Assembly: GCA_000517005.1 (NCBI GenBank) | Contig: KI912037.1 | Span: 5,193 to 41,549 of the forward strand | Direction of reading: 5' to 3' | DNA: 36,357 bases | Source: Microvirga lupini | Lineage (GTDB): Bacteria > Pseudomonadota > Alphaproteobacteria > Rhizobiales > Beijerinckiaceae | Shown: positions 7,990-16,115 of the stretch, piece after piece | Layout of the letters: each line of letters begins with the position of its first letter | How positions within the stretch are numbered: position 1 is the first letter of the stretch | Position numbers and translations under genes: made by a program | Notes under the pieces: generated by a model | What the model was told of the DNA's origin: nothing | The model's database searches: none | What the model saw: the letters and a program-made list of their open reading frames with translations, nothing else

Positions 7990-8892
7990 ATGACAACACC
8001 AACCAATTTAGAAACGCTCTTTCTTCAACTCGTTAACGAGGCTCGTGCCAAGGCCGGGGTCAAGTCGCTGACATTCGACGGCGAACTTCTGAATTCGTCT
8101 GACGCTCACAGCGCCTAGATGGACCAGACCGACACCTTCTCCCATACCGGCGTGAACGGCTCCAGCGCCGGCGCCCGCATGACCTCGGCCGGCTACGGTT
8201 GGCAGGGTTGGGGCGAGAACATCGCCTATGTGAGCGGCGAACTGACCGAAGCGACCGTCCGCCAGCTGCATACCAACCTGATGAACTCACCGGGCCACTA
8301 CGCCAACATCGTCAACGGTTCGTTCGAGGAAATCGGCATCGGTCTGAAGGAGGGCACGATCAACGGCTACAAGGTCGTGTTCGTGACCCAGAACTTCGGC
8401 ACCCCGAATGCGGCGGAACGGGCCGAGGCGAACGACGTCGGCACCACGACGCCGACCACTCCGACGACGCCGACCACGCCCGCCGGAGAGTCCATCATCG
8501 GCAACAGCTACAGCAACACCCTGTATGGCACGTCGGGCAACGACACCCTCAACGGCAACGGCGGCAGGGACGTGCTCTGGGGCCGCTCCGGCAGCGACAC
8601 CTTCGTGTTCGATACGGCATCGGAGGCCAACGGCGACACCATCAGCGACTTCGTCCATGGCGCCGACAAAATCAACCTGTCGGGCATCGACGCCAGCACC
8701 CGCACATCCGGCAACCAGGCGTTCAAGCTCATCGGCACGCAGAGCTTCCACAAGGTCGCAGGCGAGCTGAAGGCCTATCAGTCGAGCGGCAACACGTACA
8801 TCGCCGGAGACGTGAACGGCGACGGCAGAGCCGATTTCACGATCAAGGCGCTCGGCGCTCATAGCTTCGCGAGCTCCGACTTCGTCCTCTAA
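7990..8892 (+). pseudogene. CAP/SCP-domain RTX protein interrupted by an in-frame TAG
   Basis: One continuous frame of 300 codons with a single amber codon at 8116-8118. Before it lies the start of a CAP (SCP/PR-1) domain (LFLQLVNEARAKAGVKSL, LNSSDAHSA); after it the domain continues (MDQTDTFSHTGVNG, GWGENIAYVSG, MNSPGHYANIV, VTQNFG). A Thr/Pro linker, RTX nonapeptides (GNDTLNGNGGRDVLWG) and a C-terminal SDTFVFD-type RTX tail follow, so the product would be secreted. Trp is usual at this CAP position, so TGG to TAG is the simplest explanation. The ATG at 7990 has AAGGGG about ten bases upstream. An ATG directly follows the stop, but restart there would lose the first CAP helices. Point mutation, read-through and sequencing error are all possible. 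Confidence 0.85.
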
Positions 8893-8899
8893 AACTTAA

Positions 8900-8922
8900 G
8901 GCCCCTGGCTCGACCGGGGGCC
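8900..8922 (+). terminator. candidate terminator hairpin after the CAP-RTX gene
   Basis: GGCCCC (8900-8905) pairs with GGGGCC (8917-8922) across an 11-base loop, seven bases after the stop codon. No T-run follows. Being symmetric, it could also act for the converging ECF operon, which ends at 8972. Confidence 0.4.
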
Positions 8923-8971
8923 CCCGACGACGGGCAGCATTCACGCCCAGCGACCAGGATCGGCGGCGAGC

Positions 8972-9712
8972 TCAGAAGCCCTTGACGATTACCACGCCGC
9001 ACAGCCCCAACACACCCAGCGCCACAGCAACAAACGCCCCATCGCGTCCGTGAAACGCAGGAGCGTTCATGATCGTGCGTAGAGCATCGGGAGCGAGGCC
9101 CCTCGCCTCCATGGCGATCGCCGTGCGGCCGGCGCGGCGGATGGCTAAGGCGAGCAGCGGGATCACGAGGCTCATGAGTTCGAAGGGGCCTGGAATGCGC
9201 CGCGGGCGACGGCCGGATTTCATGGCACGGGCCAGGCGCATCTGCTGCGCTTCGCCGGCCAGATCGGGCACGAGCTGCATGGCCGCGAACAGCGAATAGC
9301 CGATCCGCGGCGGCAGCCTCATATGCTGCATCAGGGCGCGCACGAAGAGCCCGGGATCGGTGGTGAGAGCGAAGAACAGGGAGATCATGCCGCAGGCGAG
9401 CGCGCGCAGGAACAGGGTGATGCCGGCCGAGAACGCGGGCGAAGCGAGAAGGGATTCGCCCGCCATGCGCAGGGCGAAATCGCTCTCCTGGCGAAACAGC
9501 AGGCTGGTGGTGAGAAAGCCGAACCCGAACAGGGCGAACGGCACCATCAGGGCGAGCAGGACCAGCGGCGAGGTGCGGTTGAAGACCATCAGTGCAAACG
9601 CCGGCACGAGGATTGCCGCGAGCTGGAAGCGCGGATCGAAGACCAGCACGACAGCGACGAGCCAGACGCAGCAGACGACAAGTTTCGTGAGCGGATTGAT
9701 GGATATCAGCAT
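8972..9712 (-). CDS. ykoC: ECF-type transporter transmembrane protein (YkoC/EcfT family)
   Basis: This is the membrane coupling subunit of the thiamine-precursor importer, joining the substrate-binding component to the ATPases. It has about five hydrophobic helices and the EcfT-family cytoplasmic segment with Ala-Arg-Gly coupling motifs (RLARAMKSGRR and MEARGLAPDA). The start at 9712 is chosen because its ATG overlaps the stop of the upstream ATPase gene in ATGCTGA; the frame stays open to 9754 but this junction is typical of translational coupling. The length is 246 residues. It is the last gene of the five-gene operon led by the TPP riboswitch. Confidence 0.88.
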   Translation of the reverse strand: MLISINPLTKLVVCCVWLVAVVLVFDPRFQLAAILVPAFALMVFNRTSPLVLLALMVPFALFGFGFLTTSLLFRQESDFALRMAGESLLASPAFSAGITLFLRALACGMISLFFALTTDPGLFVRALMQHMRLPPRIGYSLFAAMQLVPDLAGEAQQMRLARAMKSGRRPRRIPGPFELMSLVIPLLALAIRRAGRTAIAMEARGLAPDALRTIMNAPAFHGRDGAFVAVALGVLGLCGVVIVKGF

Positions 9713-10611
9713 GCGATCGCGGCCTCCAGCCGCGGGGCAACAGCCTTCAGCCATCGCATCGCCGCAAGCGATGCAGGCTCGGCGAGCCCGGAGCGTGCGA
9801 GAAGAGCCGCATCGTTCATCAGCGCCTCCGTCGGCCCGTCGGCCAGGATCCCGCCCTCCCCGACGACGATGGAGCGCGGGCAGAGCTTCAACGCGAGATC
9901 CATGTCGTGCGTGATCAGCGCGATGGTGTGCCCGTTGTCGCGCAACGCGAGGATCTCCTGCGTTAGAAGCGCGGCACCATGGGCATCGAGCCCGGCCATG
10001 GGCTCGTCGAGCACGAGGAGCGGCCAGCGTTTGGAGATGGTGAGCGAAGCCAGCGCGAGCTTGCGCTTCTGGCCCTGCGACAGCTCGAACGGATGGTTCC
10101 TGGCGAGTTCCGCAAGGCCCCAGGCTTCCAGCGTCATCATCACGCGCTCGGTCTTCTCGCCCGCGCTCATGCGCGCCGGCAGCGCCGTGAACAATTCTTC
10201 ATGCACGGTGCCGGCCGTGAACTGGTTCTCGGGACGCTGGAAAGCGTAGCCCCCCGGCGGCCCTTGGCGCTGGCCCGCCTTCAGCGGCAGGAGGCCGGCG
10301 AGACACAGGCCCAGCGTCGACTTGCCGGCGCCGTTTCTGCCCAATACTCCGAGGATCTCGCCTTCGCGGATGGCAAGATCGATACTGCGCAGCACGGTCG
10401 GGCCCAAGAAGGGCGCGCAATCCGCCTGTGCCAATCGTACGAGCACGGGCGTATCGTGCATGACGCTGGATGGTTTGGCGGAGGCAACGAAGGCCTCCAC
10501 AGCCGGACGTGCTTTCTCGAGGCGATCGGGTGATGCGTTCTCAGGATCGAGATGCGCGAGCGCTTCTTCCATGGAAAGCGGCGCCACCGGCGCTGCGATG
10601 CCCGCCCGCAT
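9706..10611 (-). CDS. ykoD: ECF transporter ATPase, second ABC domain (YkoD C-terminal half)
   Basis: A 301-residue ABC ATPase that powers uptake of a thiamine precursor. Walker A is GRNGAGKST, the signature is LSQGQKRK (a variant of LSGGQ), Walker B is LLVLDEP, and the switch His is in LITHD. QRPENQF is the Q-loop segment usual in ECF ATPases. In Bacillus YkoD both ABC domains are in one chain of about 490 residues. Here the ATG at 10611 overlaps the stop of the first-domain gene as TGATG, so the halves are separate genes. The open frame upstream of 10611 overlaps the first-domain gene out of frame and is not coding. A frameshift that split a fused gene is the alternative. Confidence 0.82.
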   Translation of the reverse strand: MRAGIAAPVAPLSMEEALAHLDPENASPDRLEKARPAVEAFVASAKPSSVMHDTPVLVRLAQADCAPFLGPTVLRSIDLAIREGEILGVLGRNGAGKSTLGLCLAGLLPLKAGQRQGPPGGYAFQRPENQFTAGTVHEELFTALPARMSAGEKTERVMMTLEAWGLAELARNHPFELSQGQKRKLALASLTISKRWPLLVLDEPMAGLDAHGAALLTQEILALRDNGHTIALITHDMDLALKLCPRSIVVGEGGILADGPTEALMNDAALLARSGLAEPASLAAMRWLKAVAPRLEAAIAC

Positions 10612-11405
10612 CAGCTCCGCATCGAGAGCGCTCGCACGGGGCACCAGATGCCATGCGCTTGCAGCAGAGCACGCTCTTCGCGAAAGATCATGCGCGGATC
10701 GCCTTGTGCGATGATAGTTCCATCTCGGCCCAGCACGACCATGCGGTCGATGGATTCGATCAGGCCGTCGAGTCTGTGATCGACGATGAGAATGGTCTGC
10801 CCACCCTCCCCGCTCGTCAGCAGCGCATGCAGGCGGCGCGCGGCTTCCGGCGCGAGATGCGCGGTCGGCTCGTCGGCGACGAAGAGCGGCGCTTCCTGCA
10901 CGAGGGTCGCCGCGAGCGCCACGAGCTGGCGTTCGCCGCCCGAGAGCTGCGCCGAGCGGCGCTGGCGCCACTCCTCCGGCACGCCGACCTTCCGCATGGC
11001 CCGCGTCACCGCTTCGCTGATGCGCTCCGGCGGCAGGGCGCAGTTCTCGAGTGCGAAAGCGATCTCGTCTTCGACCCGCATGCCGCAGAGCGTCTGGTCC
11101 GCGTCCTGGAAATACTGCGCCACGTGACACGCCCAGCCCCACGGCTTCTGCGTGCCGACATCGGCACCGAAGAGATGGACATGTCCCTTCACCTCCGCAG
11201 GGATACTGTCAGGAATAAGCCCCGTCAGCGTCAGCAGAAGCGTCGACTTGCCGGAGCCGGAGGGCCCGAGCAGCAGAACCCGCTCGCCGCGCCGGACCTG
11301 CAGATCCACGGGCCCCACCGCAGCACGCTTGGCAAAGGGATAGAGGACCTCGGCCCCGCTCCACTCGGCGGCAATTTCAGACGGCAGCGGAACGCTTCTC
11401 GACAT
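10611..11405 (-). CDS. ykoD: ECF transporter ATPase, first ABC domain (YkoD N-terminal half)
   Basis: A 264-residue ABC ATPase. Walker A is GPSGSGKST (residues 47-55), the signature is LSGGERQ, Walker B is LFVADEPTAHL, and the switch His is in IVDHRLDG. The start at 11405 is favoured because it begins the conserved part; it overlaps the end of ykoE by 29 bases and has only a weak ribosome-binding site. An upstream in-frame start at 11486 is unlikely because it would overlap ykoE further. The stop at 10611-10613 overlaps the next start. The two ATPases should pair as a heterodimer under YkoC. Confidence 0.82.
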   Translation of the reverse strand: MSRSVPLPSEIAAEWSGAEVLYPFAKRAAVGPVDLQVRRGERVLLLGPSGSGKSTLLLTLTGLIPDSIPAEVKGHVHLFGADVGTQKPWGWACHVAQYFQDADQTLCGMRVEDEIAFALENCALPPERISEAVTRAMRKVGVPEEWRQRRSAQLSGGERQLVALAATLVQEAPLFVADEPTAHLAPEAARRLHALLTSGEGGQTILIVDHRLDGLIESIDRMVVLGRDGTIIAQGDPRMIFREERALLQAHGIWCPVRALSMRS

Positions 11406-11961
11406 CGATCGCGAGACCTGCGAGCGCGCCCGTCTTGTAGAGCGCCTGCACGATGACATGGGCGAGCCACCCGCCGAGCAGCGCACCGCTTAAGGTACGC
11501 AGCACGAACATGGCGATGAGCAGCGTCGGCTGCAGCGCGCCGTAATCAAACCGGATCCAGGTATAGATGTAGGAGAAGATGGCGGCGCCCACGCCTGCGG
11601 CCATCAGCACCGGCAGCGAATAATTACGCCAGCGGGTCGCGGCGAAGACCGCTTCCGCGCCCGCACCCTGGACGATGCCGCTGACCACGAGCAGCAATCC
11701 GGCGGGGCTTCCCAGCAGCACCTGCACGGCTGCCGCCAGAACTTCGGCCGCGAAGGCAGCACCGGGTTTGCGGATGATGGCGGCAGCCACCATCGAGGCG
11801 ACGAACCAGAAGCCCATCACCACATCCATCGTCAGAGGGCCGAAGGCTGCCTGCGCGATCAGCCATACCTGCACCCAGCCGAGATAGAGCACGGCGAACA
11901 CCGCGCCGATCACGGTGACGATGAGGGTTTCCCTCAATGTCCAGCCACGGGTCACGGACAT
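11377..11961 (-). CDS. ykoE: ECF substrate-capture membrane protein, YkoE family
   Basis: The 194-residue S-component-like subunit of the thiamine-precursor importer. It has five or six membrane helices, starting near TLIVTVIGAVFAVLYLGWV, and a YkoE-type segment (PAGLLLVVSGIVQGAGAEAVFA). ATG at 11961 has AAGGAG about seven bases upstream, which settles the start over longer open-frame options. The gene lies 40 bases after ykoF and overlaps the first ATPase gene. The substrate (thiamine or hydroxymethylpyrimidine) is inferred from the riboswitch and YkoF, not from the sequence. Confidence 0.9.
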   Translation of the reverse strand: MSVTRGWTLRETLIVTVIGAVFAVLYLGWVQVWLIAQAAFGPLTMDVVMGFWFVASMVAAAIIRKPGAAFAAEVLAAAVQVLLGSPAGLLLVVSGIVQGAGAEAVFAATRWRNYSLPVLMAAGVGAAIFSYIYTWIRFDYGALQPTLLIAMFVLRTLSGALLGGWLAHVIVQALYKTGALAGLAIDVEKRSAAV

Positions 11962-12001
11962 GACGAACTCCTTGTTGTGAGAAGAGAATGTTCGCGAAGA
12001 A

Positions 12002-12610
12002 CTACGCTTTGCTCGGGCTGTTCGCCGAGACCTTGAGATCGAGCGCCACATGGCCCTGCGGCGCGCCGAAGCGCAAGAAGGCTTCGCTCAATGTGGCGAA
12101 GACCGGGCCCGCATCGCCGCGCAGCTTGGTGCAGAAATTCTTCGAGCGATCGAAAACGCCAGATTTCTTGAGGAAATCGATGCAGCCGTAGATCTCGTCC
12201 ATGTGATGACCGCTGCCGAGCGGATAGAGCGAGAATTGCGCGGCCACGACCTGGCCGGCCTTGGGAGCCGCCTCCACATGCCTGACGGCAGCGGCAATGC
12301 GCGCTTCGAGTGGCTGATCATGGTTCGAACCGGCAATCGGCGTGCAGATCGGATCGTCGGACTCGCCCGGGCAGCCGCGCGAGACGGTTGCGGCGAGCAC
12401 GCAATGGATGCCCCGGCGCGAAGCCGCGAGAAACAGGTCGCGCATGGCCGGAAAGAGCTGGTCGGGCGGGCCGACGATCAGCGTCGAGATGTCGTCGGTC
12501 TCGATCCGGAAGTTTTGTCGGTAAGGCTCAAGCGCCCCGATGGCGCCGAGGATGACATCGACGAAGTCGTCGGTCATCGGATAGAGAGAAATCTGTGCGC
12601 CGCAAAACAT
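12002..12610 (-). CDS. ykoF: thiamine/HMP-binding protein YkoF
   Basis: A 202-residue protein with two tandem ferredoxin-like repeats; the shared opening motif is AQISLYPMTDD at residues 5-15 and AQFSLYPLGSG in the second half. B. subtilis YkoF binds thiamine and its pyrimidine part. The ATG at 12610 is chosen over an in-frame GTG at 12616 because GAGG (12619-12616) sits five bases before it. That ribosome-binding site directly abuts the 3' end of the TPP riboswitch, so ligand binding probably blocks translation start. It is the first gene of the operon ykoF-ykoE-ATPase-ATPase-ykoC. Confidence 0.92.
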   Translation of the reverse strand: MFCGAQISLYPMTDDFVDVILGAIGALEPYRQNFRIETDDISTLIVGPPDQLFPAMRDLFLAASRRGIHCVLAATVSRGCPGESDDPICTPIAGSNHDQPLEARIAAAVRHVEAAPKAGQVVAAQFSLYPLGSGHHMDEIYGCIDFLKKSGVFDRSKNFCTKLRGDAGPVFATLSEAFLRFGAPQGHVALDLKVSANSPSKA

Positions 12611-12616
12611 CGTCAC

Positions 12617-12708
12617 CTCGCTCCGCTGGCATTACCCAGATCAGCTTGAGGGTCCAACGGCTTCGCGCCGTCATCTCAGCCCCGGCAATACGGAGCACCC
12701 CTGTCAGA
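12617..12708 (-). promoter_or_regulatory. TPP riboswitch (THI element)
   Basis: On the minus strand the conserved landmarks occur in order: GGGGTGC (from about 12701), CTGAGAT (12679-12673), a small extra hairpin GACGGC/GCCGTT (12672-12650), then CTGATCTGGGTAATGCCAGC (12644-12625), followed by GGAG and the ykoF ribosome-binding site. This is the textbook TPP-sensing layout. Because the expression platform is so short, control at translation start is likely; no separate terminator hairpin with a T-run is seen before ykoF. Confidence 0.95.
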
Positions 12709-12867
12709 TGTGCCCTGCTTAGCACCTTTCGCTGCGGCATGGCAAGCCGGACGCGCACTTGCCGAGAGGCGGGCTCATCAATCCCCTCTAGTCCTGAGCG
12801 CCTGGCCGGGAAGGACACAAGGGCTCACCAACGTTTCATGAACAAACATCGGATGTCATCTCCTTCC

Positions 12868-12958
12868 CGTCATGGCCGGGCTTGTCCCGGCCATCCCGAT
12901 CCCGTGAAGTGCTGCGCTTTTCTTAATCGGGATCACCGGCACAAGGTCGGTGATGACG
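12868..12958. repeat. REP-like two-hairpin intergenic repeat, copy 1
   Basis: The unit opens CGTCATGGCCGGGCTTGTCC and contains GGCCGGG-cttgt-CCCGGCC, then a variable spacer and a second hairpin ATCACCGGCACAAGGTCGGTGAT, ending GATGACG. A second copy with the same order and different spacer lies at 21661-21746. Such elements are widespread between genes in Alphaproteobacteria. The surrounding 12709-13036 has no gene. Confidence 0.85.
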
Positions 12959-13036
12959 AAAAGGTGAGTGTCCAGCCAGACTTTCAGGATGAGGGCCGCG
13001 GTCAATGCGCCGTCCCTTGATGACAGGCCACGGCAC

Positions 13037-13756
13037 CTACTGCACGGTGACCTGATCCTTGATCCGCTCGAAGGCAGTGCGGCGCACCACCCTCTTCTTC
13101 ACCAGGTCCTCCACGGACTTGTACGGACGGCCCCGGACGATGGCGCGCCCTAGGGAGCCGGCGCCTTTCAGATTGTTCAGCTGCTCGACGGAGGCCTTGT
13201 TGAGATCGACGAGGGTTGGAGCAGGATCGCCGGCCGGGACGTAAGAGCCCTCGAGGCTCGCCTGCTGAGTGACGGTGCCCGTCATGTTCATGTCGCTGGA
13301 TGTGACGGGCTGCGGCTTGGCAGGCTTGCTCTTGGACGATTGTTGAACGACAGCCTCGAACTGTTTCAGGACGGCAAGGGACTGATCGCGAGAGAGGCCG
13401 ATGGAGGCGGAATCGATAGCAGGCTCGTCCAAGTCCTCCTCGTCTATCTCGGGTGGAGGAGCGGCGGTCGTCCGCTCCCTTGGCAGCGCAATCGGCGCGG
13501 ATGGATCCGCATCAGCGACCCGAACGCGGTCGGTTCGATCAGGCGGGGCTGGGGCTCTTGGCTCCACGGAGATCGTCTGCGGCGGCGCAACGGCCACCAT
13601 GCCTTCCGTGGCGGGGCCGCTCCCCTGGAATCGCCATAAAGCAAGCCATCCGGCACTCATGAGGCCGATCACCAGGAGAATGCGCATAGCCTGGAGGGCC
13701 ACGTTGTCGTGCGGCTCGCGGGGCGTATGGGGCCGGGACAAATCGCCAACCTGCAT
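13037..13756 (-). CDS. membrane-anchored helix-hairpin-helix (ComEA-like) protein
   Basis: ATG at 13756 is chosen because GAGG lies five bases upstream; the frame is open to 13834. The 239-residue product has one membrane helix at about residues 25-43 (MRILLVIGLMSAGWLAL), a long Pro/Ala/acidic linker, and a C-terminal domain from about residue 180 (VDLNKASVEQLNNLKGAGSL, then GRPYKSVEDLVKKRVV) like the ComEA helix-hairpin-helix DNA-binding fold. ComEA binds incoming DNA in the periplasm during natural transformation. The linker is far longer than in classical ComEA, and no other com gene is near, so a DNA-binding role outside the membrane is a hypothesis. Confidence 0.72.
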   Translation of the reverse strand: MQVGDLSRPHTPREPHDNVALQAMRILLVIGLMSAGWLALWRFQGSGPATEGMVAVAPPQTISVEPRAPAPPDRTDRVRVADADPSAPIALPRERTTAAPPPEIDEEDLDEPAIDSASIGLSRDQSLAVLKQFEAVVQQSSKSKPAKPQPVTSSDMNMTGTVTQQASLEGSYVPAGDPAPTLVDLNKASVEQLNNLKGAGSLGRAIVRGRPYKSVEDLVKKRVVRRTAFERIKDQVTVQ

Positions 13757-13938
13757 GGGATCCTCGCACATCTCAACGACGACGGAACCGTGATGGGTTA
13801 CAGCTAGACAGGGGATGTGGCGCAGACGTGGCAATCAGCGCCTGCAAAGCGGCTTCAACGACAATTTCGAAGAGGGATGTGAATTTTTTTTGCGCCATCG
13901 GGCGCGCAAGCAACGTCATCACCTTGCAAGAACGGAGA

Positions 13939-14874
13939 TCAGACCGGCCTCACCTGCGCGGGCACGCCGATGGCGCATTCGAGCGCGGCGCGATCCCAAT
14001 GGCCCGCATCGGCCGCAGCATTGTAGGTTGTGACGAGGAAGTCGAGCAGCATCGCATCGGGGAGGGCGGCCTGGCGCACCGTGTCATAGGGCAGGATGAA
14101 CTCGCCGAGCGTGGTGTCGAAGGATGCACCCGGCGTCACCGTCGCGTCGCGGAAGCCGGGCGGCTCGGGATAGGCATAGGAATAGAAGGCCGGTTGCGGA
14201 AAAGCATCGCTGCCGGGCCAGAATCCGGCGCTCGAGACCTCGTGCGAATAGGCCTCGCGGGTGACCGGATCCGGCAGGCTGGGCACCCCGCCGGGATGCA
14301 AGGGCGCGGGCCGCCCGGAAAAGCGCGTCACTGCGAGATCGAAGCTGCCCCAGAAGAAATGCACCAGCGAGGATTTTCCGAGAAACCCGCTGCGGAAAAG
14401 CTTGAACACCCGATCCACCTGCACGAGCGCCCGCCAGAAACGATGCGCAGTATCGCGGTCGTAGGACGCATGAATCCGATCCTCGGAGAAGCGGATGGGA
14501 TCCGCCACCTCGTTCGGCATCTCGTTGATAGCAACCTCAATGCCGATATCGTTCAGGATTGCGAGAATGCGTGAATAGAAATCCGCGACGCTCTGCGGCC
14601 GCAGCGACAATTCCCGCTCCTCCCCGCTGCTCGTGCGCACGTGCAGCATATGGGAGATGAAGTCGAACTCGATTTCCAGAATCTCGCTGCCGATGGGAAT
14701 GGGCGAGGTTCCCAGGCCTCGCGCGGTGACATAGAGCGGCACCTGCCAGCCGTGATTGAGCCAGGGCGAAAGCGACAGCCTGATCTTACCGACGATCTGC
14801 GTCCAGAGCTGGAGGGTCGCCGCCGTGTCCCGCCAGGCGTGATAGGGCAGTTCAGGCCAAGAAGCGTCACCCAT
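13939..14874 (-). CDS. DUF5996-like protein of unknown function
   Basis: A 311-residue soluble protein. It opens with WPELPYHAWRDTAATLQLWT and continues IVGKIRLSLSPWLNHGWQVP and YVTARGLGTSPIP, which I recognise as the DUF5996 signature; other family-like stretches are VHFFWGSFDLAVTRFSGR and GFWPGSD. ATG at 14874 has GGGGAG seven bases upstream, so the longer open frame to 14934 is not used. No catalytic motif is known to me. It is monocistronic, on the minus strand, downstream of minDE. Confidence 0.75.
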   Translation of the reverse strand: MGDASWPELPYHAWRDTAATLQLWTQIVGKIRLSLSPWLNHGWQVPLYVTARGLGTSPIPIGSEILEIEFDFISHMLHVRTSSGEERELSLRPQSVADFYSRILAILNDIGIEVAINEMPNEVADPIRFSEDRIHASYDRDTAHRFWRALVQVDRVFKLFRSGFLGKSSLVHFFWGSFDLAVTRFSGRPAPLHPGGVPSLPDPVTREAYSHEVSSAGFWPGSDAFPQPAFYSYAYPEPPGFRDATVTPGASFDTTLGEFILPYDTVRQAALPDAMLLDFLVTTYNAAADAGHWDRAALECAIGVPAQVRPV

Positions 14875-14976
14875 CGAACGTCTCCCCGAAGAACGGAGAT
14901 GAAGCAAGGCTAGAGCATGGTTCGGAGCGGGCAATCGGTCAACTTAAGAACAACGGCAACCAAGCGCAAAGTGCAA

Positions 14977-15018
14977 CTGGAGCGGCTTGCCTTTCAACTG
15001 AAGGTCAGGCCGCTCCAG
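14977..15018 (-). terminator. candidate hairpin terminator after minE
   Basis: CTGGAGCGGC (14977-14986) and GCCGCTCCAG (15009-15018) form a perfect 10-bp stem, with a further CCTT/AAGG pairing inside the loop, 13 bases past the minE stop. There is only a weak T-run on the minus strand. Confidence 0.5.
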
Positions 15019-15030
15019 CGTTTCCGGTCA

Positions 15031-15309
15031 TCATGCGGCCGGGCGCATGCCGGCCGCGATGGCGGACGGGATCTCGATATCGACCTCGAGCGTCGACACG
15101 GAGGCACCGCGGTCCATCTTGATCTGCACATTGTCCTGCGGCACCGCCATGTGCTTGGCGATCACCGCCATGATCTCCTCGCGTAGGATCGCCACGAGAT
15201 CAGACTCGCCGCTCCCGACGATGGTGCGCTCATGGGCGAGCAGAACCTGAAGCCGCTCGCGGGCGACGGGTGCGGATGTGTTGCGCTTGAAGAAACTGAA
15301 CAGGCTCAT
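15031..15309 (-). CDS. minE: cell division topological specificity factor MinE
   Basis: A 92-residue protein that drives MinD off the membrane and so sets up Min oscillation. The N-terminus [16 protein letters not shown] is the amphipathic membrane-targeting start, followed by the MinD-contact region ([13 protein letters not shown]) and the C-terminal topological domain ([20 protein letters not shown]). The length is normal for MinE. Its ATG overlaps the minD stop by four bases (ATGA), indicating translational coupling. minC is not next to the pair. Confidence 0.95.
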   Translation of the reverse strand: MSLFSFFKRNTSAPVARERLQVLLAHERTIVGSGESDLVAILREEIMAVIAKHMAVPQDNVQIKMDRGASVSTLEVDIEIPSAIAAGMRPAA

Positions 15310-16115
15310 GCGGCCCTCCGTGAGAAGAGTTTGCTGAACAGGCCGCGCTGCTTCTGGACTTCGACGATCGTCTCGCCCTTGAGCTTGCGCACGGCTTCGA
15401 GATAGGCGCGGGCCGGTGCGGAATTCGGGCTGCCGAGCGTCACCGGCGCGCCGAGGTTCGACGAGCGCAGCACTTCAGTGCTCTCGGGGATGATGGCGAG
15501 AAGCGGGATGGAGAGGATCTCGAGCACATCCTCGACCTTGAGGATCTCCCCGCGCTGAGCGCGGGCTTGGTCGTAGCGCGTGAGCAGGAGATGCTTTTCC
15601 ACCTGCTCGCCTTTTTCCGCCTTCTCCGTCTTGGAATCGAGCATGCCGATGATGCGGTCGGAATCGCGGATGGAGGAGACTTCCGGATTCGTCACGACGA
15701 CGGCGACATCCGCATGACGCATGGCTAGCGTCGCGCCACGCTCGATGCCGGCGGGGCTGTCGCAGATGATCCAGTCGAACTTTTCACGCAGGCCGTTGAT
15801 GACGCGCTCGACACCCTCTTCCGTCAGATTGTCCTTGTCGCGCGTCTGGGATGCGGGAAGCAGGGACAGGGTCTCGACGCGCTTGTCGCGGATCAGCGCC
15901 TGTTCGAGCTTCGCATCGCCCTTGATCACGTTGATCAGGTCGAACACGACCCGACGCTCGGCGCCCATGATCAGATCGAGATTGCGCAGGCCCACGTCGA
16001 AGTCGATCACGGCCACCTTCTGGCCGCTCTGCGCGAGCGCCGCGCCCAGCGCCGCCGTCGAAGTCGTCTTACCGACACCGCCCTTGCCCGATGTTACGAC
16101 AAGTACTTTCGCCAT
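15306..16115 (-). CDS. minD: septum-site-determining ATPase MinD
   Basis: A 269-residue deviant Walker A ATPase. The P-loop is GKGGVGKTT at residues 10-18, with both signature lysines. [10 protein letters not shown] and CDSPAGIE are the expected switch segments, and the C-terminal amphipathic helix [12 protein letters not shown] is the membrane-targeting sequence. GAGGAG about eight bases before the ATG supports the start. It shares an operon with minE. In many Hyphomicrobiales minC precedes minD, but here the 468 bases upstream hold no recognisable minC. Confidence 0.96.
   Translation of the reverse strand: MAKVLVVTSGKGGVGKTTSTAALGAALAQSGQKVAVIDFDVGLRNLDLIMGAERRVVFDLINVIKGDAKLEQALIRDKRVETLSLLPASQTRDKDNLTEEGVERVINGLREKFDWIICDSPAGIERGATLAMRHADVAVVVTNPEVSSIRDSDRIIGMLDSKTEKAEKGEQVEKHLLLTRYDQARAQRGEILKVEDVLEILSIPLLAIIPESTEVLRSSNLGAPVTLGSPNSAPARAYLEAVRKLKGETIVEVQKQRGLFSKLFSRRAA

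Noticed and set aside
10612-11142. Upstream extension of the second ATPase frame
   Set aside because: It overlaps the first ATPase gene out of frame, has a GC-rich shadow composition, and the TGATG junction gives a good start at 10611.
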